Shown piece after piece: positions 6,765 through 12,173 of a DNA stretch of 12,173 bases. Within the stretch, counting starts at the first letter, position 1. Each line of letters opens with the position of its first letter. A program made the position numbers and the translations under genes. The stretch comes from Porphyrobacter sp. UBA7686 (GTDB lineage: Bacteria > Pseudomonadota > Alphaproteobacteria > Sphingomonadales > Sphingomonadaceae). Location of the stretch: the NCBI GenBank assembly GCA_002482865.1, contig DLGU01000203.1, forward strand, positions 7,607 to 19,779. Reading direction: 5' to 3'. The notes under the pieces were generated by a model. That model was not told the DNA's origin. It made no database searches and saw only the letters and a list, made by a program, of their open reading frames with translations.

Positions 6765-8069
6765 ATGGCAACGCGCTCTCTGAGGCCCCTCACGCTCGGC
6801 GGCCAGCCGCTCACGGTTGATCGTGCCCGGCGGATGCGCTGGACGGCGACCGGCATGCTGGCGGCGATGGCGCTGATCTTCATCGCCACCCACGGCCTCG
6901 CTACGACCGGCCACCCGGCCTGGGCCTATCTCAACGCCTTTGCCGAAGCGGCGATGGTGGGTGGGCTGGCGGACTGGTTCGCGGTGACGGCCCTGTTCCG
7001 CCACCCGCTCGGCCTACCGATCCCGCACACAGCGATCATTCCCGAAAACAAGGATCGCATCGCCGACACCATGGCGCAGTTCCTGCGGGAGAATTTCCTC
7101 ACCCCCGCCGTGGTCGCACGCCGCATGTCCGCGATGAACGTCGCCAAGGCAGCGGGCGAGTTCCTCGCCGCTTCGCCCGAACGCGGCCCCAAAGGCGAAA
7201 TGGTGGACGAACGCTCACGCATCACCTCGGGCGCGGCGGAATTGCTGGCCGAAGTGCTGGAAAGCCTCGACCCTGACCGGCTCGGCAATCAGGTGCGTTC
7301 GGGCCTCGCTGGCCAGCTGGCCAAGCTCGACATTGCTCCGCTTGCAGGCCGCATGATCGAGACAACGATGGCGGACAAGCGCCACCAGCCGCTGATCGAT
7401 GGGTTCGTGCGCTGGGCGGGCCTCACCATCGAGGACAATGAGGAAACCCTGCGCGACATCATCCACCAGCGGGTGGCGGGCGTGCTTCGCTGGGCGGGGA
7501 TCGACAAGACGATCTCCTCCAGCGTGCTCGACGGGCTCTACAAGCTGCTCGCCGAGGTGCTGGTGAACCCCGATCACCCCCTGCGCGGCAAGATCGAGGA
7601 AGGCCTCGCCAAGCTCGGGCAGGATTTGCAGCACGACCCCGAAACCCGCGCCAAGGTCGAAGAGATGAAGCGCGATCTGATCGCCAATCCGGCCGTCGCG
7701 GTGTGGTGGACAGGCGTGTGGGAACGCATCCGCCGCTCGCTGATCACTCGCGCGCGCGACCCCGAAAGCAGCATGGGCGAGGAAATGCGCAACATGCTCT
7801 CCGAACTCGGTCATGCCTTACAAGCGGATGAGCGGCTACAACTCCAGATCAACCGCTTTGCCCGCCGCACCATGGTTGGCGTGGCCACCCGCTACGGCGA
7901 CCAGATCGTCCGGTTGGTGTCAGAAACGGTCAAGCGCTGGGACGCCACCACCATCACCGACCGCGTCGAAGGCGCCGTGGGCCGCGACCTCCAGTTCATC
8001 CGCATCAACGGCACGCTGGTCGGTGGGCTGGTGGGGATGACGCTGCACTTCATCACCACCGTGCTCTAA
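6765..8069 (+). CDS. DUF445 family membrane protein (YjiN-like)
   Basis: This 434-aa protein belongs to the DUF445 family (COG2733), whose function is unknown. One helix is predicted at about 26-45 and a second hydrophobic segment runs into the family signature GGLADWFAVTALFRHPLG at 66-83, followed by PIPHTAIIPENKDRI. The long middle part is charged and helical, and the C-terminus has a last hydrophobic stretch (GTLVGGLVGMTLHFITTVL). A helix at each end with a soluble body between is the usual family layout. AAGG at 6754-6757 precedes the ATG. It starts 46 bases after the RND stop with no terminator between, so it is probably read from the efflux transcript. It ends 10 bases before the convergent gene. 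Full length; family assignment confident. Confidence 0.9.
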   Translation: MATRSLRPLTLGGQPLTVDRARRMRWTATGMLAAMALIFIATHGLATTGHPAWAYLNAFAEAAMVGGLADWFAVTALFRHPLGLPIPHTAIIPENKDRIADTMAQFLRENFLTPAVVARRMSAMNVAKAAGEFLAASPERGPKGEMVDERSRITSGAAELLAEVLESLDPDRLGNQVRSGLAGQLAKLDIAPLAGRMIETTMADKRHQPLIDGFVRWAGLTIEDNEETLRDIIHQRVAGVLRWAGIDKTISSSVLDGLYKLLAEVLVNPDHPLRGKIEEGLAKLGQDLQHDPETRAKVEEMKRDLIANPAVAVWWTGVWERIRRSLITRARDPESSMGEEMRNMLSELGHALQADERLQLQINRFARRTMVGVATRYGDQIVRLVSETVKRWDATTITDRVEGAVGRDLQFIRINGTLVGGLVGMTLHFITTVL

Positions 8070-8079
8070 CGCCCGCGCG

Positions 8080-8961
8080 CTACCCCAGTCGGTAGGTGAT
8101 CGAGGTGGCGTAATAGGACTTGAACGCTGCCCCTGTCGCATCGCGCGCGGGCTCGAAGGTGGCGTTCTTCATTAGCCGGCAGGCAGGGGATTCGAGTTCC
8201 TTGGCCTTGGTTGCCTGAAGCAAGGTACAGCTTTCGACCATGCCCGTTTCACTGACGATCACCCGCATCCGCAGAATCGCCTGCTCCCCTTCCATCATGG
8301 CATCATCGGGATAGTCAGCCATGATCCTCCGCGCGATCACGTCCTGATTGGTCCAAACCGGTTCGCTCTGTGCGGTCTTGTGCTTTTCGGGATCGAGCCC
8401 CCATTCGCGCAGAAGATCGAGCGTGCATTCGTTCAACACCTCAAACGCGGCATTGAGCGGCCCGGTCGCCAGACGCACCGTGCGATCCCCCTGACGCAGC
8501 TCGACGAACTGCACCTGCTTGCCTAGCGCTGGATCGAGCATCGCTCCGACCGGAACAGGCGGAGCGTCGGCTGGGGGGCGTTCGGGCATCCCGCCATCGA
8601 TGGTGACATAGGAATAGATTACCCCGGGGCCGAATTGATCCACCGTGCCGGTAAAGGGCCTGGTGCGGTGCGGGGCCTGGCCTTCATAAAAGCGCAGGTC
8701 CGTGGCCGCCAGGCTGCGGAACCGCTTAAAGGCAGGCCCCGCCACTGTCAGCCCGGCAGCCCGGCCCGGAGAAAATTGCTGGAACCGCAGGAAATGCCGG
8801 TTTTCGCCCTCGCCGAAGACTCGGATCAGCTGGCATTTTTCGGACGCGAAATCGACGTTCCACGAACTTGCGGGCTTCAGCACCACCGGCTCTTCGGCCT
8901 GCAATGGGGAGGCGGCCAGCGCAGGCGACACGGCGGCAATGGCAAGAACGGCGTAGCGCAT
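8080..8961 (-). CDS. Secreted protein with TonB-C-like domain
   Basis: The 293-aa product starts with a signal peptide (MRYAVLAIAAVSPALAASPL, cleavage probably after LQA near residue 22). The N-terminal half (SSWNVDFASEKCQLIRVFGE and onward) is of a kind I associate with sphingomonad proteins annotated 'energy transducer TonB'. The C-terminal 75 residues resemble the TonB C-terminal fold (GEQAILRMRVIVSETGMVES, then a second Cys and FEPARDATG). The membrane anchor and Pro-rich spanner of true TonB are absent, so coupling to ExbBD is unlikely. Cys pairs suggest periplasmic disulfides. The ATG at 8961 has GGAGG (8969-8973) 7 bases upstream and begins the signal peptide; a start at 9003 would add residues encoded by a terminator hairpin. 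Function unknown. Confidence 0.8.
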   Translation of the reverse strand: MRYAVLAIAAVSPALAASPLQAEEPVVLKPASSWNVDFASEKCQLIRVFGEGENRHFLRFQQFSPGRAAGLTVAGPAFKRFRSLAATDLRFYEGQAPHRTRPFTGTVDQFGPGVIYSYVTIDGGMPERPPADAPPVPVGAMLDPALGKQVQFVELRQGDRTVRLATGPLNAAFEVLNECTLDLLREWGLDPEKHKTAQSEPVWTNQDVIARRIMADYPDDAMMEGEQAILRMRVIVSETGMVESCTLLQATKAKELESPACRLMKNATFEPARDATGAAFKSYYATSITYRLG

Positions 8962-8962
8962 G

Positions 8963-9000
8963 AAAAAACCTCCGACAGTCAGGCGAGACTGCCGGAGGCT
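8963..9000 (-). terminator. Intrinsic terminator of etfBA, overlapping the next gene's ribosome binding site
   Basis: On the minus strand, CCTCCGGCAGTC (8998-8987) pairs with GACTGTCGGAGG (8980-8969) as a 12-bp stem with one G-U wobble and a 6-base loop (TCGCCT), followed by six T residues (8968-8963). Pairing of flanking AG with TT extends it to about 14. It lies 35 bases after the etfA stop, the expected place. The plus strand has no T-tract, so it is one-directional. The downstream stem arm contains the GGAGG ribosome binding site of the TonB-C-like gene, and the T-tract is its spacer. Confidence 0.85.
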
Positions 9001-9033
9001 CATTTCAAAATAAAGTCTCTTGCGATGAACCGC

Positions 9034-9963
9034 TTACAGCGCCGCAGTCAACTCCGGCACCGCCGTGAACAGGTCTGCGACCAGCCCGATGTCCGCGACC
9101 TGGAAGATCGGCGCATCGTCGTCCTTGTTGATGGCGATGATGACCTTCGAATCCTTCATCCCCGCAAGGTGCTGGATCGCGCCCGAGATGCCGATGGCGA
9201 AGTAGGCTTCCGGGGCCACGATCTTGCCGGTCTGGCCGACCTGGTAGTCGTTGGGGACATAGCCCGCGTCGACCGCCGCACGGCTCGCGCCGATGGCCGC
9301 GCCGAGCTTGTCGGCGAGCGGGGTGATGGTCGCTTCGAAGGTTTCCGCGTCCTTCAGCGCGCGGCCGCCCGAGACGATGATCTTGGCGCTGGTGAGTTCG
9401 GGACGCTCGCTCTTGGCGATTTCCGAGCTCACGAAGCTGGAGATGCCGGCATCGCCCGCACCGCCAACGGCTTCGACGGTGCCTGAACCGCCTTCGGTCG
9501 CCGCCTTTTCGAACGCGGTGCCGCGCACGGTGATGACCAGCTTGGCATCAGTCGATTCGACGGTGGCGATGGCGTTGCCCGCGTAGATCGGACGGGTGAA
9601 GGTCTTGGGGCCTTCAACCGACAGGATCTCGCTGACCTGCATCACATCGAGATGCGCCGCGACGCGCGGGGCGACGTTCTTGCCCTGCGTGGTGGCAGCG
9701 GCGAGGAACGCATCGTGGTGGCCCATCAGTTCCGCAGCGAGCGGAGCGACGTTTTCGGCCAGGCCGTTGGCATAGGCCGCATCATCCGCGACGTGGACCT
9801 TGCCCACGCCCGCAATCTTCGCAGCCGCCTCGGCCACAGAGCCGCAGTTGTGACCGGCGACCAGCAGGTGCACTTCACCCAACTTCGATGCAGCGGTGAC
9901 GACCGCGAGGGTCGCATCGTGCACGTTGGTGTTGTCATGTTCGACGAGAACCAGAGTCTTCAT
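9034..9963 (-). CDS. etfA: Electron transfer flavoprotein subunit alpha
   Basis: The 309-aa alpha subunit carries the FAD of the ETF heterodimer, which takes electrons from acyl-CoA and other dehydrogenases and passes them to ETF-ubiquinone oxidoreductase. The N-terminal domain begins [11 protein letters not shown]. The C-terminal FAD domain shows [10 protein letters not shown] from S198, [20 protein letters not shown] from about 242, then [11 protein letters not shown] and [20 protein letters not shown], all hallmark segments. Length is normal. Upstream GAGG lies 8 bases before the ATG. It follows etfB by 108 bases, with a structured repeat in the gap, and is closed by an intrinsic terminator. 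Identification is firm. Confidence 0.97.
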   Translation of the reverse strand: MKTLVLVEHDNTNVHDATLAVVTAASKLGEVHLLVAGHNCGSVAEAAAKIAGVGKVHVADDAAYANGLAENVAPLAAELMGHHDAFLAAATTQGKNVAPRVAAHLDVMQVSEILSVEGPKTFTRPIYAGNAIATVESTDAKLVITVRGTAFEKAATEGGSGTVEAVGGAGDAGISSFVSSEIAKSERPELTSAKIIVSGGRALKDAETFEATITPLADKLGAAIGASRAAVDAGYVPNDYQVGQTGKIVAPEAYFAIGISGAIQHLAGMKDSKVIIAINKDDDAPIFQVADIGLVADLFTAVPELTAAL

Positions 9964-9985
9964 TGAACTTACCTCTCACTTGAAA

Positions 9986-10057
9986 CCCGTTCGCTTCGAG
10001 CGAAGTCGAGAAGCCTGTCTCGACTACGGGCTGCGCCCTCCGCTCGATACGAACGGG
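9986..10057. repeat. Structured intercistronic repeat (REP-like) between etfB and etfA
   Basis: The 72-base element has terminal inverted repeats CCCGTTCG (9986-9993) and CGAACGGG (10050-10057). The pairing extends to 17 positions (9986-10002 with 10041-10057) with two mismatches. Inside are two further hairpins: GTCGAGA/TCTCGAC (10005-10011 and 10018-10024, 6-base loop) and GGGC/GCCC (10028-10038). The left arm can alternatively form its own hairpin CTTCGAGCGAAG (9994-10005). One reading frame gives the string RFERSREACLDYGLRPPLD, which I recall from over-called ORFs in sphingomonad genomes, so this is probably a dispersed repeat family. It lies just after the etfB stop and could affect mRNA stability or the etfB:etfA ratio. 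Confidence 0.75.
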
Positions 10058-10071
10058 GGCGGGGTTGATCC

Positions 10072-10818
10072 TTATGCGATGCCGAGCGCCTTGACCTTTT
10101 CGACCAGCGCGGCGACGTCGGCGACCTTCTCGCCCGCCTGACGCACCGGCGGCTCGGCGACCTTGAGGGTCTTGAGACGCGGGGTCAGGTCGACGCCGTA
10201 ATCGGCTGCGGTCTTGACCGCGAGCGGCTTCTGCTTGGCCTTCATGATGTTCGGCAGCGAAGCGTAGCGCGGCTCGTTCAGACGCAGGTCGGTGGTGACG
10301 ATCGCGGGCATGGCGAGCTTCACGGTCTGCAAGCCGCCATCGACTTCGCGCTTCACGATCACGCTGTCACCATCCACCTCAACGGTGTTGGCGAAGGTGC
10401 CCTGCGGACGGCCCATGAGGGCTGCCAGCATCTGGCCGGTCTGATTCGAATCGTCGGAAATCGACTGCTTGCCGAGGATGACGAGGCCGGGGGCCTCTTC
10501 ATCGGCAATCGCCTTGAGAATCTTGGCGACGGCAAGGGGTTCAACCTCCTCGTCGGTCTCGATCAGGATCGCCCGGTCGGCGCCCATCGCGAGCGCGGTG
10601 CGCAGAGTTTCCTGCGCCTTGGCCGGGCCGACGCTGACAGCGACGATCTCGGTGGCCGCGCCCTTTTCCTTGAGGCGGATGGCTTCCTCGACCGCGATCT
10701 CGTCGAACGGGTTCATGCTCATCTTGACGTTGGCAAGGTCAACGCCCGTGCCGTCGGCCTTGACCCGCGGCTTGACGTTGTAATCGATCACCCGCTTGAC
10801 GGGGACGAGGATCTTCAT
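10072..10818 (-). CDS. etfB: Electron transfer flavoprotein subunit beta
   Basis: The 248-aa beta subunit (AMP-binding) pairs with EtfA in the ETF heterodimer used in fatty acid and branched-chain amino acid oxidation. Motifs: [20 protein letters not shown] at the start, [18 protein letters not shown] from N36, [15 protein letters not shown] at 115-129 in the nucleotide-binding region, and the ETF-beta signature [20 protein letters not shown] in the C-terminal third. Length is usual. A good Shine-Dalgarno (GAGAGGAAGGA on the minus strand) precedes the ATG. It is the first gene of the etfB-etfA unit and has a palindromic operator-like site about 60-70 bases upstream. Identification is firm. 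Confidence 0.97.
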   Translation of the reverse strand: MKILVPVKRVIDYNVKPRVKADGTGVDLANVKMSMNPFDEIAVEEAIRLKEKGAATEIVAVSVGPAKAQETLRTALAMGADRAILIETDEEVEPLAVAKILKAIADEEAPGLVILGKQSISDDSNQTGQMLAALMGRPQGTFANTVEVDGDSVIVKREVDGGLQTVKLAMPAIVTTDLRLNEPRYASLPNIMKAKQKPLAVKTAADYGVDLTPRLKTLKVAEPPVRQAGEKVADVAALVEKVKALGIA

Positions 10819-10875
10819 GGGTGTTCCTTCCTCTCACAGAATCTTGAACGATACACTGGCCGTTCGCCTAGATTG

Positions 10876-10893
10876 CGTTTACGTAAACGTCAA
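10876..10893 (-). promoter_or_regulatory. 14-bp perfect palindrome overlapping a -35-like box ahead of etfB
   Basis: CGTTTACGTAAACG (10876-10889) is a perfect palindrome 58 bases upstream of the etfB start. On the minus strand TTGACG (10893-10888), a near-consensus -35, overlaps its edge by two bases. The -10 at 17 bp (TAGGCG) is poor. The TTTACGTAAA core resembles what I recall of sites for the MerR-family regulator LiuR of branched-chain amino acid and acyl-CoA catabolism in proteobacteria, a fitting regulator for etf genes. The palindrome is seen directly; the regulator is inference. It also lies in the intergenic region shared with the divergent gene at 11003. Confidence 0.5.
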
Positions 10894-11002
10894 GTGCGGG
10901 CGGGGCCGGGATTCACGCGAAAGCGCTAGCCTGCGCCTGCGCCGGAGTCGCTAGGTAATTTTGATGTCCGGCGCTACACTTCAGCGGGCAAGGGAGAGCG
11001 GA

Positions 11003-11875
11003 ATGCGCGCATTTTGGGCAATGGCTGGTGCAATCATTGCAGCTTGGGGCGGCACGCTTTCAGCGCAGGAAACCCGCGTCGGGGCGGAGGGCTTCGTATC
11101 ACCGCCCGCCACCGTGTATCAGATGTGGTGGCTCGAAGGCTTGTGGCAGGGCGAGGGCATCGATGGGGCGCCTGCGACCGAAAGCTGGCTGCCGCCAACG
11201 GGCAATACGATGGTCGGCACCTTCATCCAGCAGACCCCCGAAGGCGACATTCTGTTCTCGGAGCACATGTACCTGGCAGAGGAGGGTGACAGCCTCGTCC
11301 TCAAACTCAAACACTTCAACGCCGACCTGACCGGTTGGGAAGACAAGGCGGGCATGGTCACCTTCCGGCTGCTCAGCCTCGATTTCTGCGCGGCCTATTT
11401 CAGCGGCCTCACCATTCGCTGCGACGGCAATGACAAGCTGGTCGTGGCAGTGCGGATGAAGAGCGATCAGCCTGAGCCCAAGGAGCTGCTGTTCCACTTC
11501 AACCGGGCAGCGCGGCCCAAGAGCGTCTTCGGTTGCGACGGCACCACAATCGAGATGGACGAATGCATGAGCGAGATTCTGGCCCGCTCGACCCAGCGCA
11601 AGGATCAATACCTTGCCGCTGCACTCGCCCGGCATGATGACAGTCCGGATTTGGCGAAGATGATCCGGCAAAGTGATGCCGCTTCCGAAGCGTACCGTAA
11701 GCAGGAATGTGATGCCCTTTATGAGGACAACAAGGAGGGCACCATTCGCAACTACGTCTACCTTAGCTGCGCAATCGCGCTGGTCGATGAGCGCACCCGC
11801 ACGATCTGGCAAAATTGGCTGACCTATGCCGACTCCACGCCGCCAACGCTGCCGGAACCCGGCCCGTCGCGCTGA
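11003..11875 (+). CDS. Secreted protein: DUF6265-like domain fused to LprI/DUF1311-like domain
   Basis: The 290-aa product starts with a signal peptide (MRAFWAMAGAIIAAWGGTLS, cleavage near AQ). The first domain (about residues 33-160) has the DUF6265 pattern: WWLEGLWQGEG, ESWLPPTGNTMVGTF, then an FRLLSLDF strand. The C-terminal part (about 178-275) resembles the DUF1311/LprI lysozyme-inhibitor fold: cysteines at about 178, 188, 236 and 256, with DECMSEIL, QSDAASEAYRKQECDALYED and SCAIALVDERTRTIWQNWL. I chose ATG 11003 because GGGAG (10992-10996) lies 6 bases upstream and the signal peptide begins there; a longer frame from 10961 adds 14 residues. Acting in the periplasm or outside the cell is inferred. 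DUF6265 has no known function, and LprI-like activity here is untested. Confidence 0.7.
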   Translation: MRAFWAMAGAIIAAWGGTLSAQETRVGAEGFVSPPATVYQMWWLEGLWQGEGIDGAPATESWLPPTGNTMVGTFIQQTPEGDILFSEHMYLAEEGDSLVLKLKHFNADLTGWEDKAGMVTFRLLSLDFCAAYFSGLTIRCDGNDKLVVAVRMKSDQPEPKELLFHFNRAARPKSVFGCDGTTIEMDECMSEILARSTQRKDQYLAAALARHDDSPDLAKMIRQSDAASEAYRKQECDALYEDNKEGTIRNYVYLSCAIALVDERTRTIWQNWLTYADSTPPTLPEPGPSR

Positions 11876-11877
11876 AT

Positions 11878-11917
11878 CACAAAGCAAAGCCCCCGCCGGC
11901 GCGAACCGGCGGGGGCT
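11878..11917 (-). terminator. Strong hairpin terminator of sucC
   Basis: AGCCCCCGCCGG (11888-11899) and CCGGCGGGGGCT (11906-11917) form a perfect 12-bp GC-rich stem with a 6-base loop. On the minus strand it is followed by TTTGCTTTG, a fair T-rich tract, and it starts 24 bases after the sucC stop. On the plus strand it begins 12 bases after the stop of the 11003-11875 gene but lacks a T-tract, so it may serve both convergent genes with better action for sucC. Confidence 0.8.
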
Positions 11918-11941
11918 GCTGATCCCTATCGGAGTGGAGGC

Positions 11942-12173
11942 TTAGGCGGCCTTCTTCACCTCGGCGACGATCTTCTGCGCGGCATCGCCCAGATTGTCGG
12001 CGCTGACGATGGCGAGGCCCGAATTCTCGAGGATCGCCTTGCCTTCGGCCACATTGGTGCCTTCGAGACGCACGACCAGCGGAACTTGGAGGTTCACGTC
12101 CTTGGCCGCCTGCACAATGCCGTTGGCGATCACGTCGCACTTCATGATCCCGCCGAAGATGTTGACGAGGATG
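11942..12173 (-). CDS. sucC: Succinate-CoA ligase (ADP-forming) subunit beta, C-terminal part (cut by the window edge)
   Basis: The 76 visible residues are the C-terminus of the TCA-cycle enzyme that couples succinyl-CoA cleavage to nucleotide triphosphate formation. The diagnostic segment [20 protein letters not shown] is at the edge, followed by [19 protein letters not shown] and the usual Lys/Ala-rich end (IVAEVKKAA). The frame is open to the edge, with the ATP-grasp domain outside the window. The stop TAA at 11942-11944 is followed by a strong terminator. No sucD follows on this side, consistent with sucC being the last gene of its transcript or sucD lying elsewhere. Identification is firm. 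Confidence 0.95.
   Translation of the reverse strand, partial: ILVNIFGGIMKCDVIANGIVQAAKDVNLQVPLVVRLEGTNVAEGKAILENSGLAIVSADNLGDAAQKIVAEVKKAA

Noticed and set aside
8635..9486. Plus-strand open frame of 283 aa antisense to etfA and the TonB-C-like gene.
   Set aside because: It overlaps the highly conserved FAD domain of etfA on the opposite strand and has no family features.
10925..10956. Inverted CTAGC...GCTAG pair upstream of the 11003 gene.
   Set aside because: Arms are only 5 bp with a GC-rich spacer and no associated promoter elements.

Overview
The window is a GC-rich stretch of chromosome that looks like an alphaproteobacterium of the Sphingomonadales, most likely Erythrobacteraceae (Erythrobacter/Porphyrobacter-like). 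The evidence is a SciP-type CtrA regulator (an alphaproteobacterial cell-cycle protein), a TonB-like secreted protein of a type I associate with sphingomonads, and an intercistronic structured repeat whose accidental translation contains the 'RFERSREA' string familiar from sphingomonad genomes. The taxonomic call is inference from protein and repeat style; no rRNA is present.

Layout. 1-395 (-): 5' part of mnmA (tRNA 2-thiouridylase), running off the left edge. 396-555: divergent spacer with an imperfect inverted repeat. 556-1301 (+): an unrecognised 149-aa ORF overlapping sciP by 4 bp (ATGA). 1436-1702 (+): small GlsB/YeaQ/YmgE membrane protein. 1896-6718 (+): two-gene RND efflux unit (membrane fusion protein plus a 1183-aa HAE1-type permease with an unusual insertion between its two halves), followed by a DUF445 membrane protein at 6765-8069. 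8080-8961 (-): secreted protein with a TonB-C-like domain, convergent with DUF445. 9034-10818 (-): etfB-etfA, the electron transfer flavoprotein, with a structured repeat between the genes and a perfect 14-bp palindrome upstream. 11003-11875 (+): secreted protein joining a DUF6265-like domain to an LprI/DUF1311-like domain. 11942-12173 (-): 3' end of sucC (succinyl-CoA synthetase beta) with a strong hairpin terminator.

The genes are mainly core metabolism and envelope functions: tRNA modification, cell-cycle control, efflux, acyl-CoA dehydrogenase electron transfer and the TCA cycle. I see no mobile element, CRISPR array, tRNA, toxin-antitoxin pair or defence system. I do not think the window holds a wholly new system. 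The items most worth checking are regulatory or architectural: an etfBA terminator whose hairpin arm and T-tract also form the ribosome binding site and spacer of the next gene; a dyad in a low-GC patch ahead of sciP; a palindrome overlapping a -35-like box ahead of etfB; the folded repeat inside the etf operon; the two extra predicted membrane helices in the RND pump; and the DUF6265-LprI fusion.
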